From Sphingomonas sp. KR3-1 (GTDB lineage: Bacteria; Pseudomonadota; Alphaproteobacteria; Sphingomonadales; Sphingomonadaceae), in the NCBI RefSeq assembly GCF_040049295.1, contig NZ_JBDZDQ010000003.1, positions 186,001-250,000 on the forward strand: DNA of 64,000 nucleotides. The letters run 5' to 3'. The translations under genes were made by a program, and so were the position numbers. Below are positions 39,040-47,185 of the stretch, one piece after another. The notes under the pieces are model-generated. The model was given only the letters and a program-made list of their open reading frames with translations, was not told where the DNA came from and did no database searches. The stretch's first letter is position 1, and every line of letters starts with the position of its first letter.

Positions 39040-39158
39040 GGGCAACCTTATTGCAACTTTAAGACAAGCCCCCGGCATTTGGGCAATTCGAACGAACATG
39101 CAAGCGCGCCAGTTGCATTTCACCGCATCGGCGGGCGTTGAGCTGTGGGCAAAGGTGG

Positions 39159-40538
39159 TTACGCGGCGGTGAAGGAGACCCGCATCGGCAGCCCGCCGCC
39201 GGGCCGGATGCTGGTAGATGCGACCGGCCAGGGCGTCGACAGCGGCGTGAAGCGAGCGCTCCGGGCCAAGGTCGCGAGGATCACGACCAGTTCGGTCATC
39301 GCGAAGGCGGCGCCGAGGCAGATGCGCGGGCCGGCACCGAAGGGCAGGTAGAGGTGCCGGTCGGGCTGGGGCTCTCCCGGGGCGAAGCGGTCGGGATCGA
39401 AGGCGTCCGGGGCGTGCCAATGCGCGCGGTGGCGGTGGAGCGCGTACACGGGCACCAGGATGCGCGTGCCGGCACGGATCGCGCGGCCGTCGATCACGGT
39501 GTCGTGCATACAGACGCGAGTGAGCTGATAGCCCGGCGGATAGAGGCGCAGCGTCTCCTGGATCACCTGGCGAGTGAAGACGAGCGCATCGATATGCCCG
39601 GCATCGACCGGTGCGCCGGCGGTGACCGCCTCGACCTCGGCGCGGATGCGCGTGCCGGTGGGGGCGTGCATAGCGGTGAGCCACAACGCCCAGCCAAGCG
39701 TGACGGCGCTGGTCTCGTGCCCCGCCAGGATGAAGCCGAGCAGATTGTCGCGCAGCAGGGCGTCGTCCATCGGGCGGCCCGTTTCGGGGTCTGTAGTGCC
39801 AAGCAGCAGATCGACCAGGTCGCCGCGCGGCGGGGCGCTACGGCGACGGGCGATCATGCGGTCGACATCGGCGCGGAGCAGCGCCGCCTCTGGCGCGGGC
39901 TTGTTGTGCTTGCCGCGATGGGCACGGTCCGGAAGGAAGAGATAGCTCAGCCGGCGATATTCGAGCTGGCCTAGAAAGGCGCGAACCCGAGCTTCGGTCT
40001 GCGCGCGCTCGAAATCTTCCCCGCCCGAGAGGACGGTGTCGAGGATGACGTCGAAGGCGATGCGGCCGGTCTCGACGGCGATGTCGATCGGCTGGAGCGC
40101 GGTTCGCCAGCGTGCGAGCGCGGCTTCGGCGGCGGCGCGCATGCGCGGGGCGAGCGCGGCCATCTGGGCGGCGCGGAACGGGGGTGCGGCGGCGCGGCGC
40201 TGCCAGCGCCATTCGGGCCCTTCCGAGGTGACGAGGCCCTCGCCCCAAGCCGGGTGCATCACCCGGCGCCAGAGCGCCCCGTGCGGGAAATCCTCGGCAT
40301 GATCGACCATCGCGGCGCGCACGCCGGCAGGATCGGTGAGGAATATCGGCGCGCCGGGGAAGGGCGGGCGCCAGCTCGTGCCCTCGAACAGGGCGCGAGG
40401 CCAGGCCTCGATCGGGTTGCGCATCGCACGGGCGAGGACCTGCCAGGGCAGCATGCGTTCGAGCGGCTCGGGATGCGGCGGGGAAAAGGGCTGCGGCGTG
40501 CGTTCCGCGAAGGCTCCAGGCGCGTCGTCCGTCAACAT
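39159..40538 (-). CDS. Cytochrome P450
   Basis: A 459-aa P450, distinct from the one at 3908-5155. The heme loop is [19 protein letters not shown] with the Cys near residue 405; the I helix has [15 protein letters not shown] and the K helix ETLRLYPP. The long form with PERF-like DPDRFAPGE resembles class II/CYP4-like bacterial enzymes. ATG 40538 ([10 protein letters not shown]) gives normal length. It diverges from psd. No redox partner is adjacent; substrate unknown. Confidence 0.93.
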   Translation of the reverse strand: MLTDDAPGAFAERTPQPFSPPHPEPLERMLPWQVLARAMRNPIEAWPRALFEGTSWRPPFPGAPIFLTDPAGVRAAMVDHAEDFPHGALWRRVMHPAWGEGLVTSEGPEWRWQRRAAAPPFRAAQMAALAPRMRAAAEAALARWRTALQPIDIAVETGRIAFDVILDTVLSGGEDFERAQTEARVRAFLGQLEYRRLSYLFLPDRAHRGKHNKPAPEAALLRADVDRMIARRRSAPPRGDLVDLLLGTTDPETGRPMDDALLRDNLLGFILAGHETSAVTLGWALWLTAMHAPTGTRIRAEVEAVTAGAPVDAGHIDALVFTRQVIQETLRLYPPGYQLTRVCMHDTVIDGRAIRAGTRILVPVYALHRHRAHWHAPDAFDPDRFAPGEPQPDRHLYLPFGAGPRICLGAAFAMTELVVILATLARSARFTPLSTPWPVASTSIRPGGGLPMRVSFTAA

Positions 40539-40647
40539 CCCGGTCCCTCCGATGACGATGCCTGCTCCTAGGCCGGAACGGCGCTTCGGGAAAGACGCGC
40601 CGCCACGTGCGTTGTGTTGGCCGCAACACGCAGCTACAGGCTTTGCG

Positions 40648-41376
40648 ATGGCATCTTTGGACAAACCGCCGCTCGGCACCCCCACGGTGAAGTGGCGCTT
40701 CCCCGACATTCACCCGGAAGGCCGCAAATATGTGGCCATCGCGGCCGCGATCGCGCTGCTCAGCCTGTTCGTGTTCGACTTCATCACCTGGCCGCTGGTG
40801 TTCCTGGCGTTCGGCGTCGCGGCGTTCTTCCGCGATCCGATCCGGGTGACGCCGCAGGCCGAGGGCATCCTGGTGGCGCCCGCCGACGGGCTGGTCACGA
40901 TGATCCAGCCGGTGGAGCTGCCGCCGGAGCTGCGCGGACCGCAGGCGCTGGGCGAGGCGCCGATGGTGCGCGTGTCGATCTTCATGAGCGTGTTCGACGT
41001 CCATGTGAACCGCACCCCGATCACCGGCACGATCCGCCACGTCATCTATATCTCGGGCCGCTTCCTCAACGCCGATCTCGACAAGGCGAGCGAAGAGAAT
41101 GAGCGCCAGCACTTCATCGTCGAGGACAAGAACGGGCTGCGCATCGGCTTCACGCAGATCGCCGGCCTGGTCGCGCGGCGCATCGTGAGCTTCACCAAGC
41201 CGGGCGACATGGTCGTTGCCGGCCAGCGTGTCGGCCTGATCCGCTTCGGCAGCCGGGTCGACGTGTTCCTGCCCGCGGACTATGTCGCGCAGGTCACGCT
41301 CGGCCAGCGCACGATCGCCGGCGAGACGATCATCGCCAAGAAGGGGGCTGCCGCCGTCAGCGGCATCTCGCAGTGA
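40648..41376 (+). CDS. psd: Phosphatidylserine decarboxylase proenzyme
   Basis: A 242-aa short-type decarboxylase that makes phosphatidylethanolamine. One or two N-terminal membrane segments precede [14 protein letters not shown], the [15 protein letters not shown] block, and [11 protein letters not shown], where the Gly-Ser bond is cleaved to form the pyruvoyl group. The ATG is at 40648. The stop overlaps the pssA GTG start, so the two enzymes of the PE pathway are coupled. Confidence 0.95.
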   Translation: MASLDKPPLGTPTVKWRFPDIHPEGRKYVAIAAAIALLSLFVFDFITWPLVFLAFGVAAFFRDPIRVTPQAEGILVAPADGLVTMIQPVELPPELRGPQALGEAPMVRVSIFMSVFDVHVNRTPITGTIRHVIYISGRFLNADLDKASEENERQHFIVEDKNGLRIGFTQIAGLVARRIVSFTKPGDMVVAGQRVGLIRFGSRVDVFLPADYVAQVTLGQRTIAGETIIAKKGAAAVSGISQ

Positions 41377-42206
41377 CGGGGCGCGAGCCGCGGACGCTCC
41401 GCCCGCGCCGCATGCGGCGGATGCGGCGCCAGGTGCGCGGCATCCCGCTGCGGGCGATCGCGCCCAATGCGATCACGGCGCTGGCGCTTTGCTCGGGCCT
41501 GACTGCGATCCGGTTCGCGATCGATGCGAAATGGGAACTGGCGGTGCTGATGGTGCTGATCGCCGGGCTGCTCGACGGGATCGACGGCAAGGTCGCCCGG
41601 ATGGTGCGCGGCGAGAGCCGGTTCGGCGCCGAGCTCGACAGCCTGTCCGACGCGATCTCGTTCGGCGTCGCGCCGGCGATGATCCTCTACCTCTGGTCGC
41701 TCCAGGCGCTCGGGCGCTTCGGCTGGATGATCGCGCTGGTCCATGCGCTGTTCTGCGCGCTGCGCCTGGCGCGGTTCAACGCGCAGATCGATGCCGAGGA
41801 GCAGCCGCACAAGTCCGCGGGCTTCCTGACCGGCGTGCCGGCGCCCGCTGCCGCCGTGCTGGCGCTGCTGCCGCTTTATCTGTGGCTGTTCACCGAAGAG
41901 CCGCACTTGCGCTCGCCAATCGTGGTCGCGCCCTGGACGGCGCTGGTCGCGGTGCTGATGATCTCGAGCGTCGCCACCTTCGCGCCGCACGTCCGGCTGA
42001 AGCAGCGCATCCGCTTCGAGGCGATCGCGGTGCTGGTGGTGCTCGTCGCGGCACTGGTGGCCGCGCCCTGGCCGACGCTGGCGCTGATCGCGGCGCTCTA
42101 TGCCGCCTCGATCCCGCTCAGCATGCGCAACTATCGCCGGATCAGGCAGCTGCGCGAAGCGGGAACGGCGCGGGGCGACGCGCCGGAGCCGCATAGCGCA
42201 CCGTAA
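41373..42206 (+). CDS. pssA: CDP-diacylglycerol--serine O-phosphatidyltransferase
   Basis: A 277-aa membrane enzyme. The CDP-alcohol phosphotransferase signature is exact: [13 protein letters not shown], then GAELDSLSD near residue 70-95. About seven to eight hydrophobic helices follow. It makes phosphatidylserine, which psd decarboxylates. GTG start at 41373 overlaps the psd stop. The last 65 bases overlap the convergent small gene at 42142-42357. Confidence 0.96.
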   Translation: MTGREPRTLRPRRMRRMRRQVRGIPLRAIAPNAITALALCSGLTAIRFAIDAKWELAVLMVLIAGLLDGIDGKVARMVRGESRFGAELDSLSDAISFGVAPAMILYLWSLQALGRFGWMIALVHALFCALRLARFNAQIDAEEQPHKSAGFLTGVPAPAAAVLALLPLYLWLFTEEPHLRSPIVVAPWTALVAVLMISSVATFAPHVRLKQRIRFEAIAVLVVLVAALVAAPWPTLALIAALYAASIPLSMRNYRRIRQLREAGTARGDAPEPHSAP

Positions 42207-42357
42207 CGCGGGTCGGCACCAGCGCCGGCAGGGGCTGGGCAGTCTGGCCGAGCAGCTCGCGCATGCGGGGAAGCTGGTTCGCAATCGATGCGAAGATCGT
42301 CCACACCGCAACGACGAAGGCGGTGCCGAACAGCAGGACGGTAAGCAGTGCAGTCAT
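42142..42357 (-). CDS. Small single-pass membrane protein, probably SOS-induced
   Basis: A 71-aa protein: an N-terminal membrane helix (TALLTVLLFGTAFVVAVWTI), a short SIANQLPRMRELLGQTAQPL segment and a Pro/Ala/Arg-rich tail. GGGAG with a seven-base spacer precedes the ATG. The promoter upstream has a near-consensus TTGACA and contains a LexA box between its two elements; two more LexA boxes follow further out. Short membrane proteins of this kind, such as SidA of Caulobacter, halt division in the SOS response. That role is inferred from context only. The 3' end overlaps pssA by 65 bp. Confidence 0.75.
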   Translation of the reverse strand: MTALLTVLLFGTAFVVAVWTIFASIANQLPRMRELLGQTAQPLPALVPTRVTVRYAAPARRPAPFPLRAAA

Positions 42358-42450
42358 CACTTGGCTCCCAAAACACGCCGTACCTGGCGGGAATCCAATG
42401 ATTCCAACCCCTTGGCGCCCGCTGACGTTCCCTGTCCGCGTTCTGAGCCG

Positions 42451-42479
42451 TTTATGTTCCGTTAACGTTCCCGTGTCAA
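42451..42479 (-). promoter_or_regulatory. SOS-type promoter of the 71-aa membrane protein gene
   Basis: On the minus strand TTGACA (42474-42479), a 17-base spacer and CATAAA (42451-42456). The LexA box at 42456-42470 covers the spacer and would block RNA polymerase. The transcript would start near 42444, about 87 bases before the start codon. Confidence 0.72.
42456..42470. promoter_or_regulatory. LexA box 1
   Basis: GTTC-N7-GTTC, exact alphaproteobacterial consensus, inside the promoter of the small membrane protein gene. Confidence 0.8.
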
Positions 42480-42485
42480 GCGCAT

Positions 42486-42500
42486 GTTCTTCGCTTGTTC
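42486..42500. promoter_or_regulatory. LexA box 2
   Basis: GTTC-N7-GTTC, exactly 30 bp (about three helical turns) from box 1 and in the same orientation, just upstream of the TTGACA element. Confidence 0.75.
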
Positions 42501-42510
42501 CTATTTTGCG

Positions 42511-42525
42511 GAACGGCGCTTGAAC
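42511..42525. promoter_or_regulatory. LexA box 3 (inverted)
   Basis: GAAC-N7-GAAC, the reverse complement of the same consensus, 25 bp beyond box 2 and about 20 bp from the candidate rpsB promoter. Three exact matches within 70 bp are unlikely by chance. Confidence 0.7.
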
Positions 42526-42545
42526 CGGGGTGCGTGACACCCCAC

Positions 42546-42574
42546 TTGCACTGCACGGCGCTTTCGATTAGGGG
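42546..42574 (+). promoter_or_regulatory. Candidate rpsB promoter
   Basis: TTGCAC (42546-42551), a 17-base spacer and TAGGGG (42569-42574), 96 bases before the rpsB start. The second element is a weak match. The rest of the 42358-42670 gap holds the SOS promoter and LexA boxes described separately; no other gene is seen there. Confidence 0.4.
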
Positions 42575-42670
42575 CGCCGCTCTCAAACCGCATGGGAAGC
42601 ATCATAACCCGGTGCCGGACGCAGTCCGGTCACTCGCTTCCCAGAGGCTCAACCGGAAGGATATATCCCT

Positions 42671-43483
42671 ATGGCGGCACCTGTCGTCTCCATGCAGGCA
42701 TTGCTCGAATCGGGCGCGCACTTCGGCCACCAGACCCACCGCTGGAACCCGAAGATGAAGCCCTACATCTTCGGCGATCGCAACGGCGTCCACATCATCG
42801 ACCTCTCGCAGACCGTGCCGCTCTTCGCGCGCGCGCTCGAGTTCGTCAGCTCGACTGTCGCCGGCGGCGGCAAGGTCCTGTTCGTCGGCACCAAGCGCCA
42901 GGCGCAGGAGCCGATCGCCGAGGCAGCGCGCCGTTCGGGCCAGCACTTCGTCAACCATCGCTGGCTGGGCGGCATGCTCACCAACTGGAAGACCATCTCG
43001 GGCTCGATCAAGCGCATGAAGGCGCTCGAAGAGCAGCTCTCGGGCGACACCGCGGGCCTCACCAAGAAGGAAGTCCTCCAGCTCACCCGCGAGAAGGACA
43101 AGCTCGAGCTTTCGCTCGGCGGCATCCGCGACATGGGCGGCGTTCCCGACATCATGTTCGTGATCGACGCGAACAAGGAAGAGCTGGCGATCAAGGAAGC
43201 CAACACGCTCGGCATCCCCGTCGTCGCGATCCTCGATTCGAACGTGAGCCCGGACGGCATCGCCTTCCCGGTTCCGGCGAACGACGACGCCTCGCGCGCC
43301 ATCCGCCTGTACTGCGAAGCGATCGCCATCGCGGCGACCCGCGGCAACCAGGACCGCCAGGCGAGCTTCGGCGTCGACCTCGGCGCGCAGGAAGTCGCTC
43401 CGGTCGAGCCGGCGCTCGAAGTCGCCGCCCCGGCCGAGACTGCCGAGCAGGCTGCCGAGGGCGAGCGTCAGATCGACGCGTGA
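42671..43483 (+). CDS. rpsB: 30S ribosomal protein S2
   Basis: A 270-aa S2 protein. The N-terminus [20 protein letters not shown], the [19 protein letters not shown] and [14 protein letters not shown] blocks and the DTNxE-like [15 protein letters not shown] are diagnostic. A 25-residue acidic Ala/Glu tail extends beyond typical length. AACCGGAAGGATATATCCCT precedes the ATG and contains GGAAGGA. It is followed by tsf, as in most bacteria. Confidence 0.98.
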   Translation: MAAPVVSMQALLESGAHFGHQTHRWNPKMKPYIFGDRNGVHIIDLSQTVPLFARALEFVSSTVAGGGKVLFVGTKRQAQEPIAEAARRSGQHFVNHRWLGGMLTNWKTISGSIKRMKALEEQLSGDTAGLTKKEVLQLTREKDKLELSLGGIRDMGGVPDIMFVIDANKEELAIKEANTLGIPVVAILDSNVSPDGIAFPVPANDDASRAIRLYCEAIAIAATRGNQDRQASFGVDLGAQEVAPVEPALEVAAPAETAEQAAEGERQIDA

Positions 43484-43498
43484 GTTGAAACCGGCTGT

Positions 43499-43648
43499 CT
43501 TCGAACTGACATAGGGACGCACTAGGCGGCCCGTCAGTTCGAAGGCGCCGATCCTTTCCCCCGTTCGTGCTGAGTTTGTCGAAGCACCGTCTTCCTTCCG
43601 GCGCGCGGCAAGAAAGAACGGCCCTTCGACAAGCTCAGGGCGAACGGG
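43499..43648. repeat. Nested inverted repeats between rpsB and tsf
   Basis: CTTCGAACTGAC (43499-43510) pairs perfectly with GTCAGTTCGAAG (43533-43544). Immediately after, a 25-base segment at 43560-43584 pairs with 43624-43648, with two mismatches. The second is the family that translates as VRPELVEG and is dispersed in sphingomonad genomes. Together they fill the rpsB-tsf gap and may attenuate transcription into tsf or be mobile repeats. Confidence 0.7.
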
Positions 43649-43700
43649 TTTTACATATGGCCGGACCGGACTCCGGCCAGCCAAGCTAGAGGAAATACAC

Positions 43701-44636
43701 ATGGCCGAGATCACCGCTGCAGCCGTGAAGGAGCTCCGCGAAAAGAGCGGCGCCGGCATGATGGATTGCAAGAAGGCGCTCACCGAGACCAATGGCGACA
43801 TCGAAGCCGCCAGCGACTGGCTGCGCTCGAAGGGCCTCGCCGCCGCTGCCAAGAAGTCGAGCCGCACCGCCGCTGAAGGCCTGGTCGGCGTCGCCGTCGC
43901 CGGCACCAAGGGCGTGGCCGTCGAAGTGAACTCGCAGACCGACTTCGTCGCCAAGAACGAGATCTTCCAGGGCTTCGTCCGCGACGTGACCGCGGTCGCG
44001 CTCGAGAAGGGTGACGACATCGAGGCGCTCAAGGCCGCGCAGCTGCCGGCCGGCGGCACCGTCGAGGAAGTCCTCACCAACAACATCTCGACGATCGGCG
44101 AGAACCAGGTCCTGCGCCGCGCCAAGCTGGTGCAGGTCTCGCAGGGCGCGGTGATCCCGTACGTCCACAATGCGCAGGCCCCGGGCCTGGGCAAGATCGG
44201 CGTGCTCGTCGCGCTCGAGAGCGATGCCGGCGTCGACGTGCTCGAGCCGCTGGGCAAGCAACTGGCGATGCACATCGCCGCCGCCTTCCCGCTGGCGCTG
44301 TCGGTCGAGGACCTCGATCCGGAAGTCGTCGAGCGCGAGGCTGCGATCCTGCGCGAGAAGAACGCCGAGAAGATCGTCGGCAAGTCGGCCGAAGTCGCCG
44401 AGAAGATCCTCAACGGGCCGATCGAGAAGTTCAAGAAGGAGAACGCGCTGCTCACCCAGGCGTTCGTCATGGACGGCAAGACCCCGGTCCAGGACGTGAT
44501 CGCCAAGGCGGCCAAGGACGCCGGCAGCGCGATCGCGCTCAAGGACTATGTCCGCTTCCAGCTCGGCGAAGGCATCGAGAAGGAAGAGAGCGACTTCGCC
44601 GCCGAAGTGGCTGCGACTGCCGGCCTCACCAAGTAA
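43701..44636 (+). CDS. tsf: Translation elongation factor Ts
   Basis: A 311-aa factor that regenerates EF-Tu-GTP. The N-terminal [20 protein letters not shown] helix bundle, [12 protein letters not shown] dimerisation/binding motif and the C-terminal [20 protein letters not shown] part are present. GAGGAAAT lies before the ATG. It follows rpsB in the usual order but with a repeat-rich 217-bp gap. Confidence 0.98.
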   Translation: MAEITAAAVKELREKSGAGMMDCKKALTETNGDIEAASDWLRSKGLAAAAKKSSRTAAEGLVGVAVAGTKGVAVEVNSQTDFVAKNEIFQGFVRDVTAVALEKGDDIEALKAAQLPAGGTVEEVLTNNISTIGENQVLRRAKLVQVSQGAVIPYVHNAQAPGLGKIGVLVALESDAGVDVLEPLGKQLAMHIAAAFPLALSVEDLDPEVVEREAAILREKNAEKIVGKSAEVAEKILNGPIEKFKKENALLTQAFVMDGKTPVQDVIAKAAKDAGSAIALKDYVRFQLGEGIEKEESDFAAEVAATAGLTK

Positions 44637-44657
44637 GGTCTTCCCGGACCTGATGCG

Positions 44658-44689
44658 CGGGCGCTGTCACCTCCGGGTGGCGGCGCCCG
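44658..44689 (+). terminator. Hairpin after tsf
   Basis: CGGGCGC and GCGCCCG form a stem around a region that itself can pair (GTCACC with GGTGGC, one mismatch). It starts 22 bp past the tsf stop and is followed by TTTGCGTTTGG, a broken T tract. A plausible terminator of the rpsB-tsf unit. Confidence 0.5.
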
Positions 44690-44760
44690 TTTGCGTTTGG
44701 GGCTTCTCGACTTGGCGGAGGGACGTGTAGTCTGTTTGCCAGGGCCAAGGGGAGGCAGGG

Positions 44761-45408
44761 ATGAGCGAACCCGAATCGCTGGACACGCACGAGCCGTTGA
44801 CGCGCAGGCTCGAGCGACATTGGTTCGATCGGCTGATCATGCTTTCCGATGGGGTGTTCGCGATCGCGATGACCCTGCTCGCGCTGGAAGTCAGGCCGCC
44901 GCACGAATGGAATGGCGACATGCTCGACCTGCTCGCGCAGAGCTGGCGCGCGCTGTTCGGCTTTGCGCTGAGCTTCCTCGTCATCGCCTTTTTCTGGGTG
45001 AACAACCGCGCGATCGTTGCGCGGCTGCAGCGGGTCGACGGGCCCTATACGGCGCTGACGCTGATCCTGCTCTGCCTGATCTGCCTCACGCCCTTCGGCA
45101 CCGCGCTGGTTGCCGAGCACGGGCCGAACCGCGCGATGCGCTTCTATTCCTTCCTGGTCGCGGCGAGCGGCGTCGCCCAGGCGCTGCTCTGGGGCTATGC
45201 CGCGCTGCTGCGCGACCTGGTCTATCCCGAGATCGGCCGCGGCGAGCGCTGGTTCCGGCTGGCGGGGCTGCTGCTGATCCCGCTGATGTTCTGCGTCGTC
45301 GGGCTGACGATCGGCGCGGGGACCAGCCAATGGACGATGATGCTGGTGATCGTGGTCGCGGCCGGCATGGGCCAGCTGCGGCGGCGTCTGATGCGCCGAA
45401 TCGGCTGA
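44761..45408 (+). CDS. TMEM175 family protein (DUF1211)
   Basis: A 215-aa membrane protein. LSDGVFAIAMTLLALEV near residue 30 is the TMEM175 FSDGVFAIAxTL selectivity motif, and six hydrophobic segments follow, as in the bacterial single-repeat potassium channels. It starts with ATG after GGGAGG. The next gene overlaps its stop (TGATG), so the two are co-expressed. Confidence 0.9.
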   Translation: MSEPESLDTHEPLTRRLERHWFDRLIMLSDGVFAIAMTLLALEVRPPHEWNGDMLDLLAQSWRALFGFALSFLVIAFFWVNNRAIVARLQRVDGPYTALTLILLCLICLTPFGTALVAEHGPNRAMRFYSFLVAASGVAQALLWGYAALLRDLVYPEIGRGERWFRLAGLLLIPLMFCVVGLTIGAGTSQWTMMLVIVVAAGMGQLRRRLMRRIG

Positions 45409-45815
45409 TGCGCGCGCGGTCCGAGACGGCGCTGGCGGTGCTCACGCTGGTCGCCGCGGCGACGCACTTCACGCTCGAGACCTGGTATCACCTCACTTGG
45501 GGGCAGCCGCTCCAGGCGCTGCTCGTCGACTATGTCTGCAACGCGCTTATGCTGCTCGGCGGGTTTCGCTCGCTGAGCGTGCGCCCGGGGAGCGCGGCGG
45601 GGCTGCTCGCCGCCGGCTGGGCCTATGCGCTGGGCTTTGGCTGGCGCAGCGTGTTCGGGCGGATCGATCTGCTCCAGAGCGGGGTGCGGGCGACCAATGG
45701 CGAACCGACGGGGGCGATCGTGATCGTGCTGCTGGCGGCGCTGGGGATCGTGGCCGTGATGCTGCTCTGGGCACTGACGCTCGCCTGGCAGCAAAGTCGC
45801 CGAAGCGGGGGATGA
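45408..45815 (+). CDS. Small multi-pass membrane protein
   Basis: A 135-aa protein with four likely membrane helices (LAVLTLVAAATHF, LVDYVCNALMLLGGF, GLLAAGWAYALGFGW, IVIVLLAALGIVAVMLLWAL). No family recognised. ATG overlaps the stop of the TMEM175 gene by one base, so it is probably co-translated and may assist or share its membrane role. Confidence 0.78.
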   Translation: MRARSETALAVLTLVAAATHFTLETWYHLTWGQPLQALLVDYVCNALMLLGGFRSLSVRPGSAAGLLAAGWAYALGFGWRSVFGRIDLLQSGVRATNGEPTGAIVIVLLAALGIVAVMLLWALTLAWQQSRRSGG

Positions 45816-45949
45816 GGTCCGGCCGGTTTGCGCCGGGAGCGGACGGAATGCGCCGCTGAACCGCGAGTCGCCGGTAGGTCTCCTCCGAATTTTGGGCGTA
45901 GTGGGCGGTTCGCTTCGGATTATCGCCTAATAAATTCTGGTTAACTTCC

Positions 45950-45971
45950 TGGATTCGTGCGAATGAATCCA
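45950..45971. repeat. Inverted repeat in the AT-rich leader of the 46053 gene
   Basis: TGGATTC and GAATCCA flank eight bases about 80 bp upstream of the next gene. The 45890-46050 region is markedly AT-rich against this genome and is where a promoter for the LamG module should be. Operator role is a guess. Confidence 0.3.
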
Positions 45972-46052
45972 ATAGTCATATCGGTTGCATCTGTGTTTTG
46001 AAGTATATGCCGAGGAATATATCCCTTCCGTAACAGGGGAAGGGGAAATGGC

Positions 46053-47105
46053 ATGACTCAGTATGCCGATATATTCATGCGTGATTTCGTGGGGGATACC
46101 GGACAAATCCCCAGCACGACCCGAACCACGGTCAGCCAATCCCCGGACATCATCCCCGCCGGCACGACGCCGGTAGCAAACTATCAGACATATTACGCCA
46201 ATAATTATTATGGGCCGATAAATTCCTATAATTATTATCATAATCTGCAGCAGCAGAACTACAACTACATCTATCTTCGGGCGGACAACCTTTACCCGGG
46301 CGCGCAGACCGGGCAGGTCTACCTCTATTATTGCCCGTCGTCGCTGCTGCTTCTGCCCGACCAGTGGATCAACAACCGGATTCCCTGCTCGAACGCGCAC
46401 AACTATGCCAATTTCACCGCGACCACGACGAACCAGATCGTGGTGGGCGATGCGCCCTTCTACTGGTTGCCGCCGCCGCTTTCGTCGTCCCAGGGGCATT
46501 ACTGCCTGATCGCGCAGGTCGTGACGAGCGAGGATCCCAATCCCATCCCCTCGGGCGACGACCTGCACGACTTCGCGCTGTGGGTGGCGGATCACCCCGG
46601 CATCGCCTGGCGCAACGTCACCGTGATCAACACGGTGCCGCCGCCGGGCTATAGCGGCTACCAGACGATCGCCAATCCGCACGCCAATCACGAGATCTAT
46701 GTGCTGCTCGTGACGTGCCTGGAGATACCCGACGGCACCGTGGTGTCGCTGGTATGCCCGGTCGAGGGGCCGGCGCCGGCGATCAACCTGGTGGAGACGG
46801 TCGGCCCGGCGAACCAGATGACCAGCGATCCGAAGAGCAACCTCTTCTCGACGACATCGCGGCTGCCCGGCAATTTCGTCGCGCAGGTGCAGCTGACCGC
46901 GCAGACGCCGGCCGGCGCCCAGCTTCCCTTCGGCGCGAGTATCACGGTCAGCTGCCTGCTCGCCGCCAGCTCGAGCAGCAAGGCGGCGCATGTCGGCTTC
47001 CGCCCCGAGGAGATCGGGCTCGATGCATCCGTGCTCGGCGACGAGGCGGAGAGCGGCGTGCTGCTGCTGCTCGGCGACTACACCTATCGCTACGCGATCG
47101 ATTGA
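46053..47105 (+). CDS. Unknown beta-rich protein, first gene of the LamG module
   Basis: A 350-aa protein with no signal peptide. The segment QSPDIIPAGTTP then NYNYIYLRADNLYPGA and GQVYLYYCPSSLLLLPDQWI resembles the Ig-like strands of CARDB-type proteins (SPDI start, LYW-type strand). A Tyr/Asn-rich stretch fills residues 43-75. Low-GC 5' end contrasts with the GC-rich second half. GGGGAAGGGGAAA precedes the ATG. The downstream LamG gene starts 80 bp on. Family unknown; a role as a surface or injected adhesin-like protein is speculation. Confidence 0.72.
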   Translation: MTQYADIFMRDFVGDTGQIPSTTRTTVSQSPDIIPAGTTPVANYQTYYANNYYGPINSYNYYHNLQQQNYNYIYLRADNLYPGAQTGQVYLYYCPSSLLLLPDQWINNRIPCSNAHNYANFTATTTNQIVVGDAPFYWLPPPLSSSQGHYCLIAQVVTSEDPNPIPSGDDLHDFALWVADHPGIAWRNVTVINTVPPPGYSGYQTIANPHANHEIYVLLVTCLEIPDGTVVSLVCPVEGPAPAINLVETVGPANQMTSDPKSNLFSTTSRLPGNFVAQVQLTAQTPAGAQLPFGASITVSCLLAASSSSKAAHVGFRPEEIGLDASVLGDEAESGVLLLLGDYTYRYAID

Positions 47106-47185
47106 GCGGGCACGCCCGCGGAGACCCTTGAAACCGAGCCGCGCCGGCGGCGCACCGGCAATTCGTCAGATACAGGAGACGTGCG

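Noticed and set aside
42602..44542. Minus-strand frame over rpsB, the repeats and tsf
   Set aside because: It includes the VRPELVEG repeat artefact and lies opposite two certain genes.
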